The notes under the pieces are model-generated. The model was given only the letters and a program-made list of their open reading frames with translations. It ran no database searches and had not been told where the DNA came from. From Pseudomonadota bacterium (lineage in GTDB: Bacteria > Pseudomonadota > Gammaproteobacteria > UBA11654), in the NCBI GenBank assembly GCA_029979325.1, contig JAPOHS010000001.1, positions 1 to 52,537 on the forward strand: a stretch of 52,537 nucleotides of DNA. Direction: 5' to 3'. Positions 44,695-52,537 of the stretch are shown here, piece by piece (the stretch's first letter is position 1; the number at the start of each line of letters is the position of its first letter). The translations under genes and the position numbers were made by a program.

Positions 44695-45870
44695 ATGTTG
44701 ATTATATTTTTAGTTACATTCATCGGCCTCATGGGTTTTGGCATCATATTGCCTCTGTTTCCATTCTATGCTGAACGATTGGGTGCATCACCAGAAGTAA
44801 TCACATTAACCATGGCAGTCTTCTCGCTTGGTCAATTTATTGCAGCCCCTTTTTGGGGGAGATTGAGCGACTCTGTTGGTCGAAAGAAAATTCTCATTAT
44901 CAGTCTCATTGGCTCCTCACTCTCCTATGTCATTCTTGCTTTCGCTGATACGTTATCTTTGGTCATATTCAGCAGAGTGCTTGCTGGATTAATGGCTGGT
45001 AATATCTCAATTGCATTTGCATATGCCTCAGACATAACTGATGAAGAAAATCGATCTGCAGGTCTGGGCAAAGTGAGTGCAGGGCTTGGTCTGGGTTTTA
45101 TGACTGGACCAGCAATAGGCGGATTCCTTGCAGGCAATGATGTTGAGAACGCCAACTATGTTTTAACCGCTCTTGGTGGAGCTGGAATCAATCTAATCGC
45201 CATGCTTGGTGCTCTCTTTTTTCTAAAGGAATCACTACCTGTAGAACAAAGAAAACCTATAAAAGGGCTGTTTAAGGTATTTCAGAAAGATACTTTCATG
45301 CCTGGCAGATCAGTCTTATTGCTGGCTTGCTGTGGATTATGCTTTTATTTTGGAATGTCACTTATGGAGGCCATATTTCCTCTTTGGGCTAATCAAATTT
45401 TTAATTATGGGCCATCAAAAATCGGCAGTGTCTTTTTTGTCTTAGGATTAATAGCAGTGATTATCCAAGCGGGCTTGATTGGTCCAATGACAAAAAAATT
45501 TGGAGAATTCAGACTCGTACAAACTGCAGCCATTTTTATGTTCATCGGACTGACAATGGTTGGAAGCGCCTACAGTGTTGCCTTCTTATGGATCGGTCTT
45601 ATTTTTTATGGCTCAGGCGCGGCCATGTTTAATCCAAGCCTTTCAAGCCTGGTCTCAAAAACAGCAAAACCGAACGAAAAAGGTTTATTTCTCGGTCAAT
45701 ATCAATCTGCCTCAGCATTTGGAAGGATACTTGGCCCTACTTTTTCAGGATTCTTATTTAACCAAGTTCACGAATCAGCACCTTTTTTCATAGGTGCTCT
45801 ATTTGCAATACCTGTGATTGCATTAATCACAAACTTTGCTTTAAGAGGTAAAAATGACCGTCTAGAATAG
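44695..45870 (+). CDS. MFS efflux transporter (TetA/multidrug-like, 12 helices)
   Basis: 391 residues with 12 predicted helices. Motif A is GRLSDSVGRKKILI in loop 2-3. The helix 4-5 region reads SRVLAGLMAGNISIAFAYASDIT, and motif C is GLGLGFMTGPAIGGFL. This arrangement is typical of drug:proton antiporters of the DHA1 group. Ligand unknown. AAGGA lies before the ATG, and an SDR gene follows after 18 bases. Confidence 0.9.
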   Translation: MLIIFLVTFIGLMGFGIILPLFPFYAERLGASPEVITLTMAVFSLGQFIAAPFWGRLSDSVGRKKILIISLIGSSLSYVILAFADTLSLVIFSRVLAGLMAGNISIAFAYASDITDEENRSAGLGKVSAGLGLGFMTGPAIGGFLAGNDVENANYVLTALGGAGINLIAMLGALFFLKESLPVEQRKPIKGLFKVFQKDTFMPGRSVLLLACCGLCFYFGMSLMEAIFPLWANQIFNYGPSKIGSVFFVLGLIAVIIQAGLIGPMTKKFGEFRLVQTAAIFMFIGLTMVGSAYSVAFLWIGLIFYGSGAAMFNPSLSSLVSKTAKPNEKGLFLGQYQSASAFGRILGPTFSGFLFNQVHESAPFFIGALFAIPVIALITNFALRGKNDRLE

Positions 45871-45888
45871 GGTCATAGGAGATTAATT

Positions 45889-46707
45889 ATGAATAAGACA
45901 GTAGTCATCACGGGTGGTACAAGAGGAATTGGGCTTGGAATGGCCAAAGAGTTCTTATCCAGGGGGCACAATGTTGTCATCACCGGAACCAGTCATGAAA
46001 GTGTTGAAAAAGGCCTGAAAGATATTGGTGAAAGCACCAATGTAATTGGTGTTCCATGTTTGGTTGAGGACACTGATTCAATTGAATTGGTCTGGGAGAA
46101 AGCAGCTGAGAGGTTCAATACAGTGGATATATGGATCAATAATGCAGGTACAGCAACTTCAAGAATTGGCTTAGAGGAACTGAGCTATGATGAAATCACA
46201 AGAACAATTGATACAAATTTAACCGGCACGATTTTGGCAACGAGAATTGTCTCATCAAGAATGCTAGAACAGGGTTCAGGTCAAATCTATATGTTTGAGG
46301 GATTTGGAAGCAATGGGCAACTACAAAAAGGCATCAGTGTTTATGGTTCCACCAAGCGTGCGCTCAGGTATTTCACAGCAGCAGCAGCAAATGAGTTCAA
46401 AGATACACCCATTATCATTGGATCGATCAGTCCTGGCATCGTTACGACTGACTTGCTTGTGCGTTCATCAAAATCCAGCCAGAAAGACTGGGTGAAAGCT
46501 AAAAAAGTTCTAAACGTTCTGGCAGATCGAGCTGAAGTTGTGACGCCTTGGCTGGTTGATCAAGTTCTAAAAAATAATAAAAACGGAGCCAAAATCGCAT
46601 GGCTCACTACAGTCAAAGTCCTCGGTCGGTTGATCTTTGGAAGATTGTTTTGCAAGAAACAGGTTGTAGACGATTGGGAAAGGGAACGAGCGGAAAACCA
46701 TTCATGA
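45889..46707 (+). CDS. Short-chain dehydrogenase/reductase
   Basis: 272 residues of classical SDR: cofactor motif TGGTRGIGLGMAKEF, structural NNAG (INNAGTATS), catalytic Y-x-x-x-K in SVYGSTKRALRYF, and SISPGIVTTDLL. The usual catalytic Ser before the Tyr lies in a region reading MFEGFGSNGQ, so the canonical Ser position is not clear. The stop overlaps the glnS start as ATGA, so the two are co-translated. The oxidoreductase substrate is unknown. Confidence 0.88.
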   Translation: MNKTVVITGGTRGIGLGMAKEFLSRGHNVVITGTSHESVEKGLKDIGESTNVIGVPCLVEDTDSIELVWEKAAERFNTVDIWINNAGTATSRIGLEELSYDEITRTIDTNLTGTILATRIVSSRMLEQGSGQIYMFEGFGSNGQLQKGISVYGSTKRALRYFTAAAANEFKDTPIIIGSISPGIVTTDLLVRSSKSSQKDWVKAKKVLNVLADRAEVVTPWLVDQVLKNNKNGAKIAWLTTVKVLGRLIFGRLFCKKQVVDDWERERAENHS

Positions 46708-48371
46708 GCAATAAAGATAAATATCGAGGTAAGGATTTCATCCGTCAGATGATTCATCATGATATTGACTCGGGTGTGAATGATGGAAGATTGGCAACCA
46801 GATTCCCTCCTGAGCCCAATGGATATTTACACATCGGTCATGCACTCTCGATCTGTATTAACTTTGGAATAGCTGAAGAATTTGATGCGCCCTGTTATCT
46901 GAGATTTGATGACACCAATCCTGCTAAAGAGTCTGAAGAATATGTCAACTCGATCATGGAAGATGTTAAATGGTTGGGCTTTGATTGGGGCGATAATCTT
47001 GCCCATGCTTCTGATTACTTTGAATCAATCCATGAATTTGCCATAGAACTGATCGAAAAAGATCTTGCTTTTGTTGATAGCCAGACGAGTGAAGAGATAA
47101 GAAATACAAGAGGAACTCTCAACTCTCCAGGAATCGACAGCCCATATCGTAATCGTTCTGTATCTGAGAACCTTGGATTGTTCAATAGAATGAAAAACGG
47201 TGAGTTTGAAAATGGAGAGCACGTTCTAAGAGCAAAGATAGATATGTCATCACCGAATATCAATCTAAGAGATCCCGTGATTTATCGAATCCTCAACTTA
47301 GAACATCAAAGAACCGGTAAGACCTGGTGCATATACCCGATGTATGATTTCGCTCACACCTTATCAGATGCCATCGAGGGCACAACGCACTCTCTGTGTA
47401 CGCTTGAATTTGAGGATCACAGACCTCTATATGAGTGGTTTCTTGATAACCTCAGTCTGTCAACAAGACCCAGACAAATTGAATTTTCTCGTTTGAATGT
47501 CGAACACACCATCACCAGCAAAAGGAAACTTGCTGAACTTGTCGATTCTGGTGATGTATCAGGGTGGGATGATCCAAGGATGCCAACCATTTCAGGACTT
47601 AGAAAAAGGGGTTATCCGGCAAGTGCGGTCAGAGAATTTTGTAAGCGGGTTGGTATAACAAAAAAAGATAAGTCCATTGAAATGTCTCTTCTAGAGAGCA
47701 CAGTGAGAGAAGAATTGGATGCATCTTGTAGCAGAGCCATGGCCATCCTGAATCCTCTAAAAGTGACGATCAACAACTATCCAGATGGTGAGTCTGAAAC
47801 GCTTGAAGCAAGCAATCATCCAAAGAAAAAAGAAATGGGAAGCCGAGAGATGTCTTTTGGTAAAAATATTTTGATTGAGAAAGATGATTTTATGGAGAAT
47901 CCCGATGAAGATTTTTACAGGCTTTCTCCAGGTGCTGAAGTCAGGCTCAGGTATGCATACATCATCAAATGCGAAGAAATAATAAAAAATGAGGATGGTG
48001 AGATTACAGAACTCATCTGCTCATACGATCCAGAAACAAAAAGTGGTGTTGGCACATCAAAAAAGAAGGTCAAAAGTGCAATTCACTGGGTCTCTGCAGA
48101 TCACTCGATTTCAGGAAGAGTGAGCCTTTTTGAAACACTCTACACAGATCCAAGCCCAAGGGCTGAAAGTCCACTGAATCCGAATTCAAAGGTTGAAATG
48201 CATGAAGCTCATTTTGAGCAATCTTTGTCCAATGCCAAGATTGGGACCAGATTCCAATTTGAAAGAAACGGATATTTTATTCTTGATGAGATTGAGGATG
48301 AAAAACTTTCATTCAACAGGATTGTCACCCTCAAAGATACTTGGGCAAAAATACAAAAGAAAAAGAAATAA
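46704..48371 (+). CDS. glnS: Glutaminyl-tRNA synthetase
   Basis: 555 residues from the ATG overlapping the SDR stop, nearly identical in length to E. coli GlnRS (554); a longer frame to 46599 is not used. Class I signatures: RFPPEPNGYLHIGHA with HIGH, and TITSKRKLAEL for KMSKS. RFDDTNPAKE and the anticodon-binding beta-barrels occupy the last third. It attaches glutamine to tRNA-Gln in the cytoplasm. GlnRS in bacteria is mainly a gammaproteobacterial/betaproteobacterial trait, which supports the lineage call. It is convergent with metA; the stops are one base apart. Confidence 0.97.
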   Translation: MSNKDKYRGKDFIRQMIHHDIDSGVNDGRLATRFPPEPNGYLHIGHALSICINFGIAEEFDAPCYLRFDDTNPAKESEEYVNSIMEDVKWLGFDWGDNLAHASDYFESIHEFAIELIEKDLAFVDSQTSEEIRNTRGTLNSPGIDSPYRNRSVSENLGLFNRMKNGEFENGEHVLRAKIDMSSPNINLRDPVIYRILNLEHQRTGKTWCIYPMYDFAHTLSDAIEGTTHSLCTLEFEDHRPLYEWFLDNLSLSTRPRQIEFSRLNVEHTITSKRKLAELVDSGDVSGWDDPRMPTISGLRKRGYPASAVREFCKRVGITKKDKSIEMSLLESTVREELDASCSRAMAILNPLKVTINNYPDGESETLEASNHPKKKEMGSREMSFGKNILIEKDDFMENPDEDFYRLSPGAEVRLRYAYIIKCEEIIKNEDGEITELICSYDPETKSGVGTSKKKVKSAIHWVSADHSISGRVSLFETLYTDPSPRAESPLNPNSKVEMHEAHFEQSLSNAKIGTRFQFERNGYFILDEIEDEKLSFNRIVTLKDTWAKIQKKKK

Positions 48372-48372
48372 A

Positions 48373-49353
48373 CTAAGTCTGATCCAAAGAATTTAGCCAA
48401 TTGCGATATATGGTTTTGCCTGAACTTTGCCAATTGAGATCAATATCAGAAATCAAACTCTCTTCCAAAGATACATCTTTTGGCTCAAAAAGAAGGCCTT
48501 GCTTTAATTCTTCAAGTTTTTTGATCTCAGAGCCTGAAAAATAATTATTCGGCAATGGTGGGTAATCCGACCTGCTGCCAGATACAAAGTTATTTATTTC
48601 ACGTTGATATTCTTTGAGTAAGCTGTTGCCCTCATATTCTGGATGACCTTGAAACAAAACCAGACTCCCATCTTTTGAGGATGCCAAATACATGCCAGCA
48701 AAATCATTGGTCGCCAATATTTCTAAATCAGTCGATTCGATTTCATTTAGAGGAAAATCATAATAATGAGAGTGAGGACCTTCAAAACCTTCCTCAAGAC
48801 CCCGGATAAGATGATGGTTTGCTTTTCCCAGATCGTGCTTGAATATTCCCCAAGCCTTGTCATGCCTCATTTGTCTTTCAATGCCATACTTTGCTTTCAT
48901 AATCGCATGCGTTGCAAGACATGAGCAAAGGACAGAGTGTGAATTTTCCTCTGCCCATTCAAATACTTCAATCAAAGGATTCCAGAAAGTCTCTTTGGTC
49001 ATATCTTGTTGAGATGGATTGGCGCCAGAAATGATGAATCCATCATATTTCCTCTGTTGAATATCTTTGATGTGATTGTAATGTGCATCAATATAGTTTC
49101 TGGAACTATCGCTTCTCTCCTCTGATGCAACAGATGTTGGATACAAATGAACAAGGAGCTCATCATTGCTTGCAAGCATGCCAACAAATTGGCGTTCAGT
49201 TGCTTGGAAAGCAGCATCAGGCATCAGATTTAAAAATCCGATATGCAGATTTCTTGAAAATGATTCAATCCTAGAATCATCCTCTTTGAAAACCAATTCA
49301 GATGACTCCATTCTTTCCAGTGACGGAAGATTTGGATGAGATACTACAGGCAT
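48373..49353 (-). CDS. metA: Homoserine O-acyltransferase MetA
   Basis: 326 residues, longer than E. coli MetA (309) at the N-terminus. The family core is intact: HIGFLNLMPDAAFQATERQF, YDGFIISGANPSQ, nucleophile C145 in SCLATHAI, and the catalytic pair H237 and E239 in FQGHPEYEGNSL. Acyl donor choice: the position that is Gly in succinyl- and Glu in acetyl-specific enzymes aligns with S114 here, a small residue closer to the succinyl type, but this is not decisive. It supplies the substrate for the MetY encoded two genes upstream, and it is the last gene of that operon. Confidence 0.92.
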   Translation of the reverse strand: MPVVSHPNLPSLERMESSELVFKEDDSRIESFSRNLHIGFLNLMPDAAFQATERQFVGMLASNDELLVHLYPTSVASEERSDSSRNYIDAHYNHIKDIQQRKYDGFIISGANPSQQDMTKETFWNPLIEVFEWAEENSHSVLCSCLATHAIMKAKYGIERQMRHDKAWGIFKHDLGKANHHLIRGLEEGFEGPHSHYYDFPLNEIESTDLEILATNDFAGMYLASSKDGSLVLFQGHPEYEGNSLLKEYQREINNFVSGSRSDYPPLPNNYFSGSEIKKLEELKQGLLFEPKDVSLEESLISDIDLNWQSSGKTIYRNWLNSLDQT

Positions 49354-49360
49354 GATTGTT

Positions 49361-50149
49361 TTAAACGACTGTGGCTATTGCATCTAACATTTCGTTTGGC
49401 GCCTCATTGACAATTGCATGACCGCAATTAGGCAACATGATCGTTCTAGACTGAGGAATATTCTCAGCCAATGATTTTGAATTTCTCACAGGCGTCATGA
49501 AGTCATCCTCACCTAAGATCAGCAAAGTTGGGCAAGCAATGTCCTTGCTCCTTTCAATGCCTGAAGTATAGTCTGCACAAGCTTTTAAGTCGTTATAAAT
49601 GACACCTGGTCCGCTTCTCTCAAGCAGTCTCTGTAGCTTACCAATCATCCAAGTTCCAGGCACTTGCGATCCGCCCAAATGTGCCGCTTGGCTATGAGAC
49701 CAAAAATTAACCATTTCTTTTGCTACATCGAGATCATCTTTTGCACTGTCTAGAAGTACGTCTCCCACAGGCATTGGTATCGATGTTCCAACCATTACAA
49801 GCGTATCGACTCGGTCTGGATACCTGGCAGCTAGATCGAATGCAACCAATGATCCCATGCTGTGACCAACAATGATTGTTTTATCTTGCTTGGTTGCATC
49901 AAGAACGCTGATGACCCAATCGGCCATACCCTCAATGGAGTCAACCAGTGCACCCTCAGACCGGCCATGCCCAGGAAGATCGACTGCATGAATATTGTGA
50001 CCTTTCCTTGCAAAGTGTCTTCCCGCAAGAGTCCACACGGTGTGATCCATTCCTGTGCCATGAATAAAAGTCATGCCAAGATTTCCATCAACATGGTCTT
50101 TGCTTCCAGTTGCTACATAGGTCTTTTTATTATCAACTTCAATATACAT
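49361..50149 (-). CDS. Alpha/beta hydrolase
   Basis: 262 residues from the ATG preceded by AGAGG; a longer frame into metY is rejected. Canonical fold: FIHGTGMDHTVW oxyanion region, AVDLPGHGRSEG, nucleophile S97 in GHSMGS, acid in LILGEDDFMTPV, and His in LPNCGHAIVNEAP. Likely an esterase or C-C hydrolase. It is wedged between metA and metY in a methionine operon; whether it acts on an acylhomoserine or is unrelated cannot be told. Confidence 0.88.
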   Translation of the reverse strand: MYIEVDNKKTYVATGSKDHVDGNLGMTFIHGTGMDHTVWTLAGRHFARKGHNIHAVDLPGHGRSEGALVDSIEGMADWVISVLDATKQDKTIIVGHSMGSLVAFDLAARYPDRVDTLVMVGTSIPMPVGDVLLDSAKDDLDVAKEMVNFWSHSQAAHLGGSQVPGTWMIGKLQRLLERSGPGVIYNDLKACADYTSGIERSKDIACPTLLILGEDDFMTPVRNSKSLAENIPQSRTIMLPNCGHAIVNEAPNEMLDAIATVV

Positions 50150-50162
50150 ATGCCTCTCTCTA

Positions 50163-51467
50163 TTACTTTTTAAGCGCTTTGGCCGCTGTTCTAAAGCCCT
50201 TTTCAAGATCCTCAATCAGATCATCCACGGATTCAATGCCGATGGACAATCTAATTAAACCCTCAGATATGCCTGCTTCTTCAAGCGCTTCAACTGACAT
50301 TCTTTGATGAGTCGTGCTCGCTGGATGAATAACCAGTGATTTTGCATCGCCTATATTCGCCAAGTTTGAAAATAGATCCAACCGATCTATAAACACCTGT
50401 CCTATTTCTCGTCCACCTTTTATTCCAAAACTAAAGACCGCTGTTGAGCCCTTTGGTAGTAGCTCTTTTGCGAGATCGTGATTTGGATGATTGGCTAAAC
50501 TTGGGTGGCTGACCCATTCGACCATGTCGTGCTGATCAAGGTATTCGACAACTTTATTGGTGTTGCTGATGTGTTTATCCATTCTCACTGACAGTGTCTC
50601 AGTGCCATTGAGTACCAAGAAGGCAGAATGAGGAGCCAGGCATGAACCAAAGTCCCTTGCTGCTTCATTTCTCACACGAGAAATAAATGCTGCTGGCCCA
50701 AACTCTTCAGTAAAAGATAGATTATGAAATCCCTCATACTTATCTGTCATTTGAGGAAATTTATCGGTTGCCTCCCAATCGAATGTTCCTCCATCGACTA
50801 TTAGACCTGCCATGGTTGTTCCGTGACCGCTGAGAAATTTGGTCGCTGAATGAACAACAATATCAGCACCTAGGTCAAAAGGCTTAATCAAATAAGGCGT
50901 GGTTGTCGTTGAGTCAATCACGAGTGGAATTTCATGATCATGGGCAATCTTGGATACCTCGGGTATGTTGAACACTTCAGTTTTCGGATTGGCAACTGTT
51001 TCACCAAAAATAAGCCTTGTTTCTGGCTTTATGGCTTTCTTAAAACCTTCTATGTCATTTGGGTCTACAAAAGTTGTTGTGATGCCAAATCGAGGTAAAG
51101 TGTACTCAAGCAGATTATGTGTTCCACCATACAATGCATAAGATGCAACGATGTGGCCACCCTGATCGACCAAAGTTGCGATAGCATTATAAACGGCTGC
51201 TTGACCGCTTGAGGTTGCAACTGCTCCAACCCCACCCTCAAGTGCAGATATTCTTTCCTCTAATACCGCAGTAGTTGGGTTGGAAATTCGAGAGTAGACA
51301 TGGCCTCCTCTTTCAATATTAAACATTGCAGCACCCGCATCAGAATCTCTGAATACATAGGAAGCAGTTTGATAAATAGGAACAGCACGAGAACCCGTCT
51401 CTTTATCTGGTCTCTGACCTGCATGATTGGAAAGTGTGTCAAATTCAAATGTTTTTACTTTTGCCAT
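50163..51467 (-). CDS. metY: O-acylhomoserine sulfhydrylase MetY (second copy)
   Basis: 434 residues with the same family blocks as the copy at 10297: SRISNPTTAVLEERISALE, SYALYGGTHNLL, VIDSTTTTPYLIKP, Schiff-base K210 in HSATKFLSGHGTTM, and HPASTTHQRM. The two proteins are only moderately alike, so this is not a recent duplicate. It sits in an operon pnuC-kinase-metY-hydrolase-metA and starts 5 bases after the kinase gene. No SAM aptamer precedes it within the window, so the two copies probably answer to different signals. Confidence 0.94.
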   Translation of the reverse strand: MAKVKTFEFDTLSNHAGQRPDKETGSRAVPIYQTASYVFRDSDAGAAMFNIERGGHVYSRISNPTTAVLEERISALEGGVGAVATSSGQAAVYNAIATLVDQGGHIVASYALYGGTHNLLEYTLPRFGITTTFVDPNDIEGFKKAIKPETRLIFGETVANPKTEVFNIPEVSKIAHDHEIPLVIDSTTTTPYLIKPFDLGADIVVHSATKFLSGHGTTMAGLIVDGGTFDWEATDKFPQMTDKYEGFHNLSFTEEFGPAAFISRVRNEAARDFGSCLAPHSAFLVLNGTETLSVRMDKHISNTNKVVEYLDQHDMVEWVSHPSLANHPNHDLAKELLPKGSTAVFSFGIKGGREIGQVFIDRLDLFSNLANIGDAKSLVIHPASTTHQRMSVEALEEAGISEGLIRLSIGIESVDDLIEDLEKGFRTAAKALKK

Positions 51468-51472
51468 AATTC

Positions 51473-52285
51473 TTATAAGTTTAATTCTGTTTTAAGCGAA
51501 GCCATTAACTCCGTTTCTGTGAAATTCATTGTATAGCATTTATTTAGAATCAAAAGCCAAATCAAAGTGACATATTTTGAAAGTTTTCTATATTCAGCAA
51601 TGGTCTCTATATCCATATCTTGAATTGATGCACCGTATTCTGAGATGAAATACTCAATCTCACTTTTACTCATTTGAAAATTCTCAATTGCATAAGCAAG
51701 ATCAAAACAAGGAAGATTCAAAGATGCGTATTCCCAGTCAATGAACACTGCTTTTTTATTAAAAAGAACATTCTCAGGATGTAAATCATTGTGGCAAAGA
51801 CAATATTTGCCACTAAAACTGCTGAGAGAATCATATAATTCAATTGTTCGAATCAAGATATTTTCCTCTTCTTTGCCTGTCAGATATTCTGCATAGGCAA
51901 TCAATGAATCACGAAAGGTATGAGTAAAACCAATAGACTCATTGGAATGAAGCGAAAGAAGACCCTTGGCAATTTTAGAAATGAAGTGCTTTCTTTCATC
52001 TGATTGAGAGAAGTGCTTACCTTGAATCTCGCTTGTGATGATAACTGATGCATTTTCATCACAAAATAAAGGGTTGGGTGCGAGATGCAAATCGTTGATC
52101 TCGCTCAATAAATTGGCTTCTCTTTCAGGATTCAAATTGAAGTGATTTTCTTTAATCTTGTAACAACTCAGGAATGCATTTTCTCCTCTGTAAATGCAAC
52201 GATAAGTCTCCTTATAAACGCCACTTTTTACCAAAGACACGGAGTCTAGGCCATCAATTTTTGTCAAAGATTCATTGAGATTCAT
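51473..52285 (-). CDS. Choline/thiamine-kinase-like phosphotransferase (APH fold)
   Basis: 270 residues with the phosphotransferase catalytic loop H165-N-D167-x4-N172 (CHNDLHPENVLF) and the metal-binding D183 in FIDWEYAS. The IDWEYA form is common to choline kinase and thiamine kinase relatives rather than to drug-modifying enzymes. It overlaps the PnuC gene by four bases, and vitamin traps of this kind (transport plus phosphorylation) are known for PnuC relatives. Thiamine or another vitamin/alcohol is therefore the best guess, by inference only. Confidence 0.82.
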   Translation of the reverse strand: MNLNESLTKIDGLDSVSLVKSGVYKETYRCIYRGENAFLSCYKIKENHFNLNPEREANLLSEINDLHLAPNPLFCDENASVIITSEIQGKHFSQSDERKHFISKIAKGLLSLHSNESIGFTHTFRDSLIAYAEYLTGKEEENILIRTIELYDSLSSFSGKYCLCHNDLHPENVLFNKKAVFIDWEYASLNLPCFDLAYAIENFQMSKSEIEYFISEYGASIQDMDIETIAEYRKLSKYVTLIWLLILNKCYTMNFTETELMASLKTELNL

Positions 52286-52537
52286 GAAACCTCCATCTCA
52301 GATTTCCAAGAACGATAACCAAAGAAGATAATGATCAAATAAACAAAAAATAGTCCAGCCGTTAAATACAGGTCTCTTGAGATAAAAAGAAAGACCGAAA
52401 TGAAATCGATCACAAACCAATAGATCCAATTTTCTATGAATTTCTTTGCCACCAAGTAAGTGGTCAATACTGCACCCCAGGTTGTTAGAGAATCCCAAAA
52501 CGGCAATGCAGCATCAGTGAATTGACCTAAAATGAAT
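52282..52537 (-). CDS. PnuC-family vitamin transporter, C-terminal part (cut by window edge)
   Basis: The last ~84 residues of a PnuC-type facilitator; the frame is open to the window end. Readable landmarks are GQFTDAALPFWDSLTTWG, TTYLVAKKFIENWIYW and the final RDLYLTAGLFFVYLIIIFFGYRSW. PnuC proteins let nicotinamide riboside, thiamine or riboflavin diffuse in, and a kinase traps the vitamin inside. The overlapping kinase gene makes thiamine (PnuT-type) a reasonable guess. Any riboswitch of the operon would lie outside the window. Confidence 0.9.
   Translation of the reverse strand, partial: FILGQFTDAALPFWDSLTTWGAVLTTYLVAKKFIENWIYWFVIDFISVFLFISRDLYLTAGLFFVYLIIIFFGYRSWKSEMEVS

Noticed and set aside
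46599..46703. 35-codon N-terminal extension of glnS
   Set aside because: It overlaps the SDR gene by over 100 bases; the ATGA start gives the standard GlnRS length and N-terminus.
1..52537. tRNA or rRNA genes, CRISPR arrays, insertion sequences, phage or toxin-antitoxin genes
   Set aside because: None found on reading the gaps; all gaps are short and hold only the terminators, aptamer and palindromes listed.

Overview
The window looks like AT-rich chromosome of a marine-type, Gram-negative gammaproteobacterium. The evidence is a recA-recX-alaS block, a CysB-type regulator, a GlnRS of the gammaproteobacterial type, two TonB-dependent receptors, periplasmic c-type cytochromes, and a SAM-II/SAM-V-family riboswitch. 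Gene packing is tight, with many ATGA overlaps and only short gaps. An oligotrophic ocean lineage such as SAR86 would fit, but I cannot place the organism from sequence reading alone. I saw no rRNA, tRNA, insertion sequence, CRISPR array or phage gene, and no gene-free stretch longer than 300 bases.

Layout. 1-10.1 kb: the end of an aldehyde dehydrogenase, two related secreted cytochrome c/beta-propeller proteins around an IclR regulator, an IlvE-like aminotransferase and an isochorismatase-family protein, then a methyltransferase, an SDR-like protein and a cupin. 10.1-12.5 kb: a methionine module made of a SAM-sensing aptamer, a terminator, metY and a 59-residue HTH protein whose start overlaps the metY stop. 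12.7-21 kb, minus strand: a TonB receptor, alaS, recX, recA, an EamA transporter and cysB. 21.1-23.5 kb: two overlapping serine-hydrolase paralogues.

23.5-36 kb is the most unusual part. A minus-strand operon (about 34.1 to 24.8 kb) runs Tat-exported molybdopterin oxidoreductase alpha subunit, TorD-like chaperone, Fe-S beta subunit, an MFS transporter fused to a cytochrome c domain, a second MFS transporter, an N-carbamoylsarcosine-amidase-like hydrolase and a PuuE-like deacetylase. It ends in a hairpin terminator. A moeA gene for molybdenum cofactor synthesis is divergent from it. No heme-b gamma subunit is present. Together with the secreted cytochromes this suggests periplasmic oxidation or reduction of an unknown, possibly nitrogen-containing, compound.

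36-44.5 kb holds a queuosine-precursor-type transporter, a PepSY protein, an alpha/beta hydrolase without a nucleophilic serine, an FAD oxidase, a hydantoinase-family amidohydrolase and a second TonB receptor. 44.7-52.5 kb holds an MFS efflux pump, an SDR, glnS, and a minus-strand operon pnuC-kinase-metY-hydrolase-metA. The last operon supplies a second sulfhydrylation route to homocysteine plus probable vitamin uptake.
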